Origin: Verrucomicrobiota bacterium
Lineage (GTDB): Bacteria > Verrucomicrobiota > Verrucomicrobiia > Limisphaerales > JACRJZ01
DNA length: 64,000 nt
Assembly: GCA_016219875.1 (NCBI GenBank)
Contig: JACRJZ010000151.1
Span: forward strand, 1-64,000
Reading direction: 5' to 3'
Under the pieces are notes generated by a model. The model was given only the letters and a program-made list of their open reading frames with translations, searched no databases and was not told the origin of the DNA. Position numbers and translations under genes: made by a program. Shown here in pieces: positions 16,187 to 24,727 of this stretch (positions within the stretch are counted from its first letter, which is position 1; each line of letters starts with the position of its first letter).

Positions 16187-17323
16187 ATGGCCCGCGTGGA
16201 AATCCAGAACCTCGGCAAGCTGTTCGTCGGCACGCACGGCGAGCCGGTGTGGGCCGTCCGCGGCGCGAGTCTGGCCGTGGAAGACGGAGAACTCCTCGTG
16301 CTCGTCGGGCCGTCGGGGGCCGGCAAATCCACCGTGCTGCGCTTGATCGCAGGCCTGGAGCAAGCCCACGAGGGCGACATCAGCATCGACGACGAAGTGG
16401 TGAACCACGTGCCGCCCCAGGATCGCGATATTGCAATGGTGTTCCAGAACCACGCGCTGTATCCCCACATGACCGTCGGCGAGAACCTGGCTTTCGGTTT
16501 GAAGCTCCGAAAGTTTCCCCAGGCCGAAACAGCGAAACGCGTGCGCGAGGCCGCCGCCTTGCTGGGTCTGTCGTCGCTCCTGGATCGCCAGCCGGCCGCG
16601 CTCTCCGGCGGCGAACGGCAGCGCGTGGCGCTGGGGCGGGCGCTGGTGCGGCAGCCGAAAGTGTTCCTGTTCGACGAGCCGCTATCCAATCTGGACGCGC
16701 GGTTGCGCGAGCAACTGCGCGCGGAAATCCTCCGGCAGCACCAACGCCTCGGCGCGACGATGATCCTCGTCACCCACGACCAAGCCGAAGCCATGACGAT
16801 GGGCGACCGCATCGCCGTGATGGACCGAGGCGTCATCCAGCAGGTCGCGCCGCCGCTCACGGTTTACCACGAGCCAGCCAATCTCTTCGTCGCCGGTTTC
16901 TTCGGCGCTCCGGCGATGAACTTCGTGCCAGGCCGGTTGGTCGAGCACGCCGGAGCGACTTGGTTTGAAGCCGAGGCGGAATCCAGCGAGGCCGCAAACC
17001 ACGTCGGATTTGTCGTTCGCCTGACGCCAGCGCAAACGACGGACCTCGCTCACCTCCGCGGACGCAGCGTGGTCTTGGGGCTGCGGCCCGAGCATGTCCA
17101 ATGCGGTCGTGAATCGGCCGCCAACGAAACCTGCCCAGCGATGGTTGAATGGGCCGAGACGACCGGAGCGGAGTTGTTTCTGCGGCTGAAGAGTGCGGGG
17201 CTGACTCTCACGGCCCGTGTCTCGCCGATGTCCGGCATTGACGCCGGCGAACGGATCTTTATCCATCCTGTGATGGCGCAGGCACGGTTCTTCGACGCCG
17301 ACTCCAGGCGCCGCGTCTTCTGA
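16187..17323 (+). CDS. ABC transporter ATP-binding protein (MalK/UgpC type)
   Basis: This 378-aa ATPase has Walker A GPSGAGKST, the Q-loop in MVFQNHALYPHM, signature LSGGERQRVALGRAL, Walker B VFLFDEPLSNLDA, the His-loop THDQAEAM and a C-terminal TOBE/MOBE regulatory domain ending at residue 378. That is the layout of the CUT1 sugar and glycerol-phosphate importers. No permease or binding-protein gene is adjacent, so it is an orphan that may energise a transporter encoded elsewhere. The ATG at 16187 (MARVEIQNLGKLF) matches the family; a TTG at 16151 would add 12 residues. Confidence 0.92.
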   Translation: MARVEIQNLGKLFVGTHGEPVWAVRGASLAVEDGELLVLVGPSGAGKSTVLRLIAGLEQAHEGDISIDDEVVNHVPPQDRDIAMVFQNHALYPHMTVGENLAFGLKLRKFPQAETAKRVREAAALLGLSSLLDRQPAALSGGERQRVALGRALVRQPKVFLFDEPLSNLDARLREQLRAEILRQHQRLGATMILVTHDQAEAMTMGDRIAVMDRGVIQQVAPPLTVYHEPANLFVAGFFGAPAMNFVPGRLVEHAGATWFEAEAESSEAANHVGFVVRLTPAQTTDLAHLRGRSVVLGLRPEHVQCGRESAANETCPAMVEWAETTGAELFLRLKSAGLTLTARVSPMSGIDAGERIFIHPVMAQARFFDADSRRRVF

Positions 17324-17528
17324 CCGGGACCAATTCGCCGGAACTGGCCTTCAGGTTTGAATCTTGCCCGTGCGCCCACTCCGCTGATGGTGCTGATGGC
17401 GGACGGGCTTCAAGTGCGCTTTCCGGGGCCGGGCTGAGGCCAGCCGAGGACCACGCCACCCCGCACGGAATGGCCAGAAGCAAAACGGCGCCTGTGGCTC
17501 TGAGGCTTTTCCATTTCAACTGAGCCTC

Positions 17529-17642
17529 TTTCAAAACCGTAGCCGCCGACGTGAGGAGGCTCTAACTGCAATCTGCAATCTGCAATCCGCAATCCGCAAT
17601 CGGAGTGAGCCTCGTTACCTCGGCTGCTACGAAGTTTTGAAA
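17529..17642. repeat. Family 2 palindromic element, full copy
   Basis: This is the clearest full copy: the left arm begins TTTCAAAACCGTAGCCGCCG (17529) and the right arm ends with CTACGAAGTTTTGAAA (17642). The arms pair over about 34 bp with mismatches. The loop carries CAATCTGCAATCCGCAATCC-type short repeats. It abuts, and may have cut, the glutamine-amidotransferase remnant that follows. Confidence 0.85.
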
Positions 17643-17830
17643 TCGCCTCGCTTGTCTGGCGTCACGGGTGCGCCGAACGCGACCGCAGGCAGTTGGCTGC
17701 CCAGACACACGCCGCAGATCGGTTGCTGCTCGGTCAAAGCGTTTTCACCAGCCGCAGAGCAGGCCGCAGCGCAGAACCACGCTCATCCAACCAGACGTGC
17801 TCGCTCTCATCAATGGTCGCACTGTGGCAG
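17643..17830 (-). pseudogene. Remnant of a class I glutamine amidotransferase
   Basis: Minus-strand translation gives DESEHVWLDERGSALRPALR in one frame, then, after a shift, TEQQPICGVCLGSQLPAVAF in another. GVCLGSQL is the nucleophile-elbow motif of class I glutamine amidotransferases (Cys nucleophile), and the preceding helix matches the W-x-x-E...AL spacing of GMP-synthase-like members. The coding signal ends where the family 2 palindrome begins at 17642. This is too short and broken to make protein. The 205 bp between the ABC gene and the palindrome show nothing recognisable. Confidence 0.55.
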
Positions 17831-17991
17831 GAAGCCCTCGGCCTGAAAAGGCGATTTTACAAGCCGCAATGTGCCAAAGCTAACAACTGACACCTTCACA
17901 CCTTCATGACACCTTCATGAACCGTTGGGGAAAGCCTTTGCTGGCGAACCGGGCTTGGTGGCGCTGGTGAAGTGAAAGAAAGGGGATGCCT

Positions 17992-18204
17992 ATGAACACC
18001 ACCGAAGCCGTCTTGGACCAGACCGTGGAACAACGAGAGCGGATGAACGCCGCACTCATTGCGTTGCGCCGCGAGCTCCTGCCACGCCAGCCGCGCAAGT
18101 TCACCATCCTCGCCGAAGGGCCGCTGGAGGAAATCCGCCGCCTGCGCGACGAGATCGAGCATCTGTCGGGGAATTTGGCCGCAACGGAGGCTGCTGCCGC
18201 GTGA
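17992..18204 (+). CDS. Small helical protein, hypothetical
   Basis: A 70-aa, highly charged, almost wholly helical protein (MNTTEAVLDQTVEQRERMNA at the start, IRRLRDEIEHLSGNLAATEA near the end) with coiled-coil character. An AAAGGGG tract at 17979-17985 lies 6 bases before the ATG at 17992, so that start is preferred over the in-frame ATG at 17986, which would touch the ribosome-binding site. Proteins like this are often accessory to mobile or defence loci; no family is recognised. It converges on the TIR operon. Confidence 0.6.
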   Translation: MNTTEAVLDQTVEQRERMNAALIALRRELLPRQPRKFTILAEGPLEEIRRLRDEIEHLSGNLAATEAAAA

Positions 18205-18291
18205 CACGGCCAACGTCACGAAGAAGTCGCATCTCACTCTGGACTGGCCCTGTTCTGTTCGGTTTCAGAATTTCGCCTCTCCCCACCGGAC

Positions 18292-18543
18292 TCACGGGCG
18301 CCGACAGAGAGGGCAGGCCATGATGTTTTCGTCTTCCTCGACTTTGAAGTGGGGATACTTGGTCCGGAGCACCGTCAGGACTTCTTCCGCCACCTCGTCG
18401 CACAGGTCCACTTTGAGGCGATGGCCGTCATGGCTGGAGCCGTACCAGAAATACATGAGCAGCCCAGCCACAGCAGGCTTGCCGGTCACGTCGCACAGCG
18501 TTTCAGATTCCTCACGGACGGCGGGGGTGATGATCTTTTTCAT
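18292..18543 (-). CDS. 83-aa Cys-containing protein, hypothetical
   Basis: This 83-aa protein starts MKKIITPAVREESETLCD and ends ACPLCRRP. A CDVTGK motif and the C-terminal CPLC suggest a small metal-binding site, though only three or four cysteines are spread over the chain. There is no signal or membrane segment. Only 3 bp separate it from the TIR gene, so it is very likely co-transcribed as the last gene of the methyltransferase-TIR operon. Its function is not recognisable. Confidence 0.65.
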   Translation of the reverse strand: MKKIITPAVREESETLCDVTGKPAVAGLLMYFWYGSSHDGHRLKVDLCDEVAEEVLTVLRTKYPHFKVEEDENIMACPLCRRP

Positions 18544-18546
18544 GCT

Positions 18547-19011
18547 TCATTTCTTCCGACAGAATGCCCAGAGCAGCGCTGCGATAATCAGACCGGCAAC
18601 CATAGCACTCACGACCTTGTTCCTTTTGATCGTTCGTGCTACGCGCCCCAGCACTGCCATCAGGGCCCGTGGGTCTTTCGAGCGCATATCGCAGGCTTGG
18701 ACGCGCTTGAGAAACCCAGGCAGATCGCTGGATGGCATGTCCCAAACCACCGGAATGATACGCTTGTTATGGGAAATGGCTGCGCCAATCTCCTGATTCA
18801 CATACTGCGAAGTGCAAGCCTTGCGGGACGCGAGAAAGAGGAAATAGTCTGCCGCTTTCAGATTGCCGAGGATGGTTTTGTCCCAAGTCTGGCCTGGTTT
18901 AAGTGACATTTCTGCGAGGAAAACCCTCACCCCATCCTCGACAAGCCTGTCGTGAACCCAGCGAGCAAATTTACTATCTTCGGTTGAATAGCTGATGAAT
19001 ACGTCTGTCAT
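18547..19011 (-). CDS. TIR-domain protein with C-terminal transmembrane anchor
   Basis: Residues 1-120 form a TIR domain: VFISYSTEDSKFARWVHD (box 1), FLAEMSLKPGQ, and YVNQEIGAAI with Glu74 in the position of the catalytic glutamate of bacterial TIR NADases. A hydrophobic segment (VVSAMVAGLIIAALLWAF) at about 133-150 is followed by CRKK, so the domain would face the cytoplasm from the membrane. In known systems TIR domains degrade NAD+ or signal in anti-phage defence. Here it lies 27 bp after a methyltransferase/nuclease gene and 3 bp before a small gene, suggesting one unit. A defence role is inferred. Confidence 0.82.
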   Translation of the reverse strand: MTDVFISYSTEDSKFARWVHDRLVEDGVRVFLAEMSLKPGQTWDKTILGNLKAADYFLFLASRKACTSQYVNQEIGAAISHNKRIIPVVWDMPSSDLPGFLKRVQACDMRSKDPRALMAVLGRVARTIKRNKVVSAMVAGLIIAALLWAFCRKK

Positions 19012-19038
19012 GGTTGCTGTCCTTTCAAAGCGTCCTCC

Positions 19039-20627
19039 TCACGCCAGTTTCATCCCCAGCTTCGCCTCGTCGAGAATATCTTGCACCGTCAGTGCTCGGA
19101 CCATGCGGCCTGTGCGTTTGAAGAACGCGCCGATTTCTTCGCGAGCGTCGTCGCTGTAGTCAAACGCCACGAAGAAGCCCAGCGGGCGCTCTTCGCGCAT
19201 CATCACGGCCTCAAACGAATCGATGTCCGGGCGGCCCACCTTGTCCTTTTGCTTCACCTGGATGGGATACCAGACATCGGTGAACTCGAACTCGCCTTTG
19301 GCCCGGCCGCGGCGTTCGGGGGCGGCGCTCACGGGGTAGATGCGGCCATCAATGCCCCGGTCGCCCACCTGCGTCTTGTTCGGGATGCCGCCCAGGGCGA
19401 TGACGGCCCAGTTCTCGAACTCGAAGGGCGGGATGGCGCGGAGCTTTTCTTCCGTCCACGGCAGGTCCCGGACCACGAAGCCGCGACCGGCTTTCCAGAG
19501 AGCCTCGTCCTCCGGAAACCCGCACACGTCGCGCAGGCGCTTGGCCATGACGCGACAGGCGGTGGGCGAAACGTCAATGCCGATCCACTGCCGCTGGAGC
19601 TTCTGCGCCGCCACCAGCGCCGTGCCGCAGCCGCAGAACGCGTCCAGGACGATGTCGTTCTCGTTGCTGCTCGTCTGAATGATGCGCTCAAGAAGCGGAA
19701 GCGGTTTTTGGGTCGGATAACCGAGCGACTCCTTTGCTTGGGAGTTGATCGGATTGATGTCGTCCCACACGCTCCCGACCGGAAGCCCTTTTGATTCGTC
19801 GAGAAATCTCTTGTAACGCGGAACTTCTCCCCCAGAGGGGATGGCGACGCGGCCCTCGCGGATGAACTGCTCCATCTTCTCTTGGGTGTATCGCCAATAG
19901 CCATCGACGCCGAGAACTTTGTAGTGCGGGTTCCCTTGGACGGAGCTGCACCGCCGGGGGCGCGAAGATCGCCCCACTGAAAGCGCCGACCCTTCTCGTC
20001 CACCTGCGAGTAATGCGACTCGATGTAGCTTGGATCAAGCGGCACGTATTGCTGGTTCCAAGTGTAATCCTCGCTTCCGCCGCAGTAGAACAAAAGCACG
20101 TCGTGCAGTCGGCCATAATGCTTGCTGCCCTGCCTCGCGTCATTGTGCGAAGTCTGCCGCTTCCACACAACTTCGTTGATGAAATTGTTCTCCCCAAAAA
20201 TCTGGTCGAGCAGGACCTTGACGTAGTGGGAGGCGTGCCAGTCGCAGTGGTAGTAGAAGCTGCCGGTCTTCTTGAGGACGCGGGCCAGTTCCACGCAGCG
20301 CGGGCGCATGAAGTCGATGTAGGACTGGGTGCTGGCGTGACGGTCCGCGAAGGCGCGCTTCTCTTTGGTTTCGCCCCAGAAGACCTCGTAGTTGCGGTTG
20401 GAGTTGAAGGGCGGGTCGATGTAGATGAAATCGACGCAGGCGTCAGGCAGGTTGCGCAACTGTTCCAGGCAATCGCCGCAGTAGATGACGCGGGTGTCCA
20501 CCAAGGCCGAAGACCTTTGTGGCCGCGCTGGCGGCAACACGGCTGACTCCTCGGTCTTGGGTCCCAGCCGTGAACTCACGTTCGCAGCCACCGGCTCGAC
20601 AGCTTCAGCGACTTTCTTGCGAGGCAT
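19039..20627 (-). pseudogene. DNA methyltransferase with Mrr-like nuclease end, frameshifted
   Basis: The first frame starts at the ATG at 20627 (MPRKKVAEAVEPV) and encodes the catalytic motif YIDPPFNSN (residues 69-77), followed by a TRD-like region ending RAPGGA. The second frame resumes at GNPHYKVLGVDGYWRY and has the SAM motif DAFCGCGTALVAA. Motif IV before motif I is the beta-class order of N4/N6 adenine-cytosine methyltransferases. The C-terminus (DRGIDG, then IQVKQKDKVG) looks like a PD-(D/E)xK/Mrr nuclease. The two frames join by restoring one base near 19940-19957, next to a run of five G. This may be a real mutation or a sequencing error. It appears to head the TIR operon. Confidence 0.85.
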
Positions 20628-20700
20628 GGGGCGAGGGTAAGTTGTGTTCGCGTGGTGGTCAATCTCGCCAGTGACAAATGTCGCCGCCAGTATGGCGGAT

Positions 20701-21640
20701 TCACGAAGTGGCCAGGGCTGAGGAATGACGAGCCGTGACGAGCGAGAAGGCTCTTTGGGACTGTCCCGCCGACATCCGGTCGAAAAAGCCGCGGGTGGTG
20801 GCGTGGCGGCGGGGGCGGGCGCGTTGGATCCAAGGCACCGCCACACTGAGCGCCGCCCGCCGCAGCAGGGCCAGGTTGAGCGCCGAGGTGCGGTGGCGCA
20901 TGCGGCTGCGGTCTTCGCCGGCGCTGCCGTCCAGGCGCAGGTGCAGGCCCGCCTCAATGCCCCAGTAGTCCCGGTCGGACTGCAGCAGCGCCGCGGGTGC
21001 CAGCGCCGTGGCGGGCCGGGAGGCGAGCAGATACTCGGTGTCGATCTGGTGGGCGGGGCGTTTCGTGCTGTCCACGCAGCGGGTCAGCCGGGCGGCTTGT
21101 TCGACGAAGGGAAAGCCTACCGCCTCCGCGGTGGTGGCGAAGGGGATCAGGCAGCGGGCTTCGGTGCGGCTCCGATTGCGCTCACAGGTCTGGACGGCGT
21201 CCGTCTGGACCGGAGGGGGAAAAAGCGTGCGACAGATTCCGGTGGAGTTGTCGCACGGCGTCGGCCACGCCCTTTTGATTGCCTTTGACGGTGAACAGGT
21301 AGTCGGCCCCGCGTTCCTGGACAATGAGGCGCGCTGTTTCGGTCTGGGTATGCAGCGCGTCGGCGGTGACGAGGGAGCCTTCGATCGGGGCGCGGCGGAA
21401 CAGTTCCTGGGCGGCGGGGATTTCGTAGGAACCCTCGGCCACGGGTTCGGACCCCAGCCAGCGGCCACTATGACGGACGACGATGCACTGGAGTCCGCCC
21501 ATGACGGCCCGCCTGATGAACCGGCGTTGGAAATCCGTGCCCGGCATCCCCCTCACGCTGCTCGCTCCCCCGCGGTCTTTGTTGGGCGCGGGTCGCACAG
21601 GCGAGTCATCACGAGGGACTGCAGAAGAGGTGCGTGTGGT
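20701..21640 (-). pseudogene. Broken ISAs1-like transposase
   Basis: Two overlapping frames together spell the C-terminal two thirds of an ISAs1-type DDE transposase. From 21640 comes EIPAAQELFRRAPIEGSLVT then ADALHTQTETARLIVQERGA and DYLFTVKGNQKG. After a shift near 21190-21230 come FPFVEQAARLTRCVD, RDYWGIEAGLHLRLDGSAGE and RMRHRTSALNLALLRR. The N-terminal third is missing or unrecognisable, and no terminal inverted repeats were found. The copy is dead. It ends about 70 bp upstream of the methyltransferase start. Confidence 0.75.
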
Positions 21641-21772
21641 CAATCGACCCGCGAAAAATCGGTTGGGGGTAAGAGCGACAAGTTGCTAGTCCGAAAATGG
21701 GTGAAGCAACTGGTGCGTTTCACGGGGGCCTTCATAGGCCACGAGAGCGGACGGAGGAGTAGGCCGCTTCGG

Positions 21773-21982
21773 CTAGCCGGTTTCCACGAGTTCGATTTCG
21801 ATGTCCCGGTAGGCCTGGCCGCTGCACGGGCACAGTTCGAGCCAGTAGTGGATCTCCGCGTCCAGCTTCCGCAACGCTTCGCCGCGGGACGGGGCGGAGA
21901 CTCGAATCGGGCCGATGTCCGGGCCGGCGTGCTCCGCCGTCCATGTGCCGCCCTTTTCATTGAGTCGGCAGACAAACTTCAT
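21773..21982 (-). CDS. 69-aa hypothetical protein, HicB-like in character
   Basis: A 69-aa protein (MKFVCRLNEKGGTWTAEHAG to YRDIEIELVETG) with the alternating beta-beta-alpha-beta pattern of HicB/DUF1902-type small proteins: short strands flank a SRGEALRKLDAEIHYWLEL helix. No HicA-like partner is next to it, so an antitoxin role is only a guess. It sits between the transposase remnant and the HEAT-repeat gene, and about 130 bp on its transposase side are empty. Confidence 0.55.
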   Translation of the reverse strand: MKFVCRLNEKGGTWTAEHAGPDIGPIRVSAPSRGEALRKLDAEIHYWLELCPCSGQAYRDIEIELVETG

Positions 21983-22129
21983 GGACGCAACGTAACCGAT
22001 CGCCCGAAACCGTCCACCGGTTCAACGGTACGGCACCCGTTGGAAGCCTTGGCCCGGCTGCCAGTTCGACCGTGCGGCGACGGGGCAGCCGCGTCCCGGG
22101 CGATTCAGCAAACCCGTTGCGACAGCAGG

Positions 22130-24541
22130 CTATCTGGCGGGCGCCACAAGCGGACCCGCCGCGCTCGTGGGCGGCTCGACGAGGAGGCCGGGGATCGGCT
22201 TGCCGTCGGTCCCGACAATCCGCGCGCAAGCCGACCAACCGCCTCCGCCTTGGGTAATCTTGAGTAGGAGTTGGTTCGTGCCTTTCTTGAGCTTGATGGG
22301 CGCCGTGTCTTGGTCCGCCACTTCGCCGCGATCAATGTTGTTGCTGTGGACGACCTCGCCGTTCAGCCACGCCTTGATGCCGTCGTCGCTGCCCATGAGC
22401 AGCGCGCCGTCGCAATCCCGTGGTGCGGTGATTTGCGTCCAGAGATACGCCACGCAACTCGACTGGCCGGGGAAGAGCGCCATGAGGTTCACGTGATCGC
22501 CGCGCGGCACGGCTTTCCATTGCACCTTTTCGCCACGTTTCTCCGGCCCGAAGGCAACGTTGAAAACGGCCTCCGCCCCGGTGGCGCCCGCCTGGGTGTA
22601 AGGGCCGCAAACGGCCCAGTCCCGGATGAACGAGGCGCCGCTGCTCGGCTTGATGCGCAAGGACCAGGCACGCTTGACCACGTCGGCGGCCTGGCACTGG
22701 GCCAGCACCTTGACCGCTACGTCGTCGCCGAGCTTCCGATCCGTGACGGCCAGTTTCTCGGCGATGCTCACCGCGGCCAGGCCGGCTTCGTTCACGAGAC
22801 CTGGATCGGCCAGGTCTTTCATTACGATTTCGAGCGCGGCGGGCGATGGAATCTGGCCGATCTGACCCAGCGCCTGCTTCTTTTCCTCAACGCGCTTGGC
22901 CGTGGCACTGGCCTGCTGAAGCAGCGCGAGGCGCTTGGTCAAATCCGATTCCTGACCTGCCACTTCGATGCAGCCGCGCAACGCGAGCGTGTGCATCGTC
23001 GAGTCGGTGCTGGCGCGGGCCAACTCCAGCAAGTGCGGCGCGGGCGCGGCGTTGGGCCACTGCGTCAGCACGCGAACGGCATCCTTGGCCAGTTCCGCGT
23101 CGCTGTCCCGAGTGGCCGCTTGCGCAGCGGTCAGAGCGTCAGGCGTGGCGAGTTCGGCCAGAAGCGGCAAGACTTGACGCCGCTCGGCGACCGGGAATCG
23201 TCCGATGGTTTCGACAACGCGACGCGCGGTCTGGTCTTTATCGGGGCTGGCTTGGCAAACGGCGTAGAGCGCCTTCAGCACAGGCTCGCGGGCGTCGTCG
23301 GACTTGGACTTGGCCGCGAGGTCGAGAAGCGGAGAGATGGTGTCGGCCACTGCGAGGCGGCGCAGCGATTCCAGGGCAGCGAGGCGAACCGACTCCGACT
23401 CGGCACCGGCGTTCTGCACGAGAATGTTCGCCGCCGCCGTGTCGCCGCGTTCGCCCAGGGCAAGCAACAGTTCGGCCTTCTCCAGCGGTTCTGCTTTGTT
23501 GAGGTGCGCGAGCAAGGCCTCACGCACCCCAGCGCCGCGCACGCGCGTGAGCGCGTTGCGGGCGGCCATGCGCACGGCCGCCGGCTCACCGCTGGCGGCA
23601 ACTTTCGCCAAGGCAGGAATGGAAGCAGGATCGCTCAGGTCCGCCAGCGCCTGCCACGCGGCGTAGCGTACGGTGAAATGCTGGCTCTGAGTGGCCGTGC
23701 GGACGGTGGGGAGCGATTCTGCGCCAAGCTTTACGTGAGCATCGAGCACGGCCAATTGCGACTCTGCCGGCAACGACGTCCATTGGCCGAGGCACGCCTT
23801 GATCACCGGCGCGTCGGCCAATTCACGGACCAGTTTGAGCGCGGCGACTTGCACCGGACGATCCGTGCCCGCGAGCGCTTTCGTGATGAGATCAGCCCGC
23901 TGCCCCGCATCTGACAGCGCAAGGCCACGCCAAGCGGCAGTGCGAACCTGCACTGGAAACTTTGTGCTGAACAAGTCGTGGTAGATCGCCGCGGCACCTG
24001 AATTGTCGCCGCTGCTGAGGAGTCGTTCAGCGCGTTGCAGCAGGCTTTCGAGCACGACAGCTTGAACGGCGGCTGGGGCCTGATCACACGCAGCGGAAAG
24101 CGCGGCGATGGCGTCTTTGCCACCAATCTTTCCCAGCGCAGAAGCAGTGGCAGCGGCAATCGTAACGTCGGGATCGGAGAGAAGAGGCTTGAGCAGCGTC
24201 AGCGATTCGGTGTCCTGACGCCAGCCGAGCGAATCAATCAAGCCAGCCTTGATGAGGCCGGAGTTCTTGCCCAGCGCCTCGCGCAACGCCGCGCCCGCTT
24301 CGGGACCGGGCATGGCTTCAAGCGCGTAACGCGCGGCGTGGCCGATCCGCTCTTCGCCCAAGAGCGCAGCCAGTGCCGGCACGGACTTGGCGGTGCCGAT
24401 GATTCGGAGTTGCTGGCAGGCAGCGCATTTCTGCGGCACGCCGGCGTTGGACTGCAGGGTGGCGATGAGGCCCTGTTCATCCGCCGCGCGAGCGGTGATG
24501 GCCGCGAGACTGATGAGACCGGCGAGCAGAAGACGAGTCAT
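22130..24541 (-). CDS. Secreted HEAT-repeat protein with C-terminal beta-sandwich
   Basis: An 803-aa exported protein started at the ATG at 24541, with signal peptide MTRLLLAGLISLAAITARA. Residues about 25-620 are HEAT repeats (for example ALAALLGEERIGHAARYALE, LKPLLSDPDVTIAAATASAL, AAWQALADLSDPASIPALAK). The C-terminal 180 residues form a beta-rich domain seen in planctomycete and verrucomicrobial proteins (RDWAVCGPYTQ, LMGSDDGIKAWLNGEVVH, KGTNQLLLKITQGGGGW). No catalytic motif is visible. A palindrome lies just upstream. The start excludes a 50-residue upstream open frame that runs through that palindrome. The next gene upstream is the Gfo/Idh oxidoreductase, a frequent partner in these phyla. 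Confidence 0.85.
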   Translation of the reverse strand: MTRLLLAGLISLAAITARAADEQGLIATLQSNAGVPQKCAACQQLRIIGTAKSVPALAALLGEERIGHAARYALEAMPGPEAGAALREALGKNSGLIKAGLIDSLGWRQDTESLTLLKPLLSDPDVTIAAATASALGKIGGKDAIAALSAACDQAPAAVQAVVLESLLQRAERLLSSGDNSGAAAIYHDLFSTKFPVQVRTAAWRGLALSDAGQRADLITKALAGTDRPVQVAALKLVRELADAPVIKACLGQWTSLPAESQLAVLDAHVKLGAESLPTVRTATQSQHFTVRYAAWQALADLSDPASIPALAKVAASGEPAAVRMAARNALTRVRGAGVREALLAHLNKAEPLEKAELLLALGERGDTAAANILVQNAGAESESVRLAALESLRRLAVADTISPLLDLAAKSKSDDAREPVLKALYAVCQASPDKDQTARRVVETIGRFPVAERRQVLPLLAELATPDALTAAQAATRDSDAELAKDAVRVLTQWPNAAPAPHLLELARASTDSTMHTLALRGCIEVAGQESDLTKRLALLQQASATAKRVEEKKQALGQIGQIPSPAALEIVMKDLADPGLVNEAGLAAVSIAEKLAVTDRKLGDDVAVKVLAQCQAADVVKRAWSLRIKPSSGASFIRDWAVCGPYTQAGATGAEAVFNVAFGPEKRGEKVQWKAVPRGDHVNLMALFPGQSSCVAYLWTQITAPRDCDGALLMGSDDGIKAWLNGEVVHSNNIDRGEVADQDTAPIKLKKGTNQLLLKITQGGGGWSACARIVGTDGKPIPGLLVEPPTSAAGPLVAPAR

Positions 24542-24568
24542 GAGAGGCGATTTCAATACGTTGCTGGC

Positions 24569-24646
24569 GTAGCGGCGTTTCGGCAGAGCGCCGCATTCTT
24601 TGCGCGGAATCGGGAAAATGGCGGCGCTCTGCCGAGACGCCGCTAC
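24569..24646. repeat. Palindrome with GTAGCGGCG arms (family 3)
   Basis: Arms 24569-24594 and 24621-24646 form a 26-bp inverted repeat with one mismatch, starting GTAGCGGCGT and including CGGCAGAGCGCCGC. The 26-base loop is A/T-richer. It lies in the 5' leader of the HEAT-repeat gene, so it would also fold in the mRNA. Confidence 0.85.
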
Positions 24647-24727
24647 GGGGCTTTGCAGGAGGCTCAGACGTGTGCTGTTCATGGAGTGCATTCGGGTGAG
24701 GGCGGAATTGGCTGTTTTGGGGTGCGC

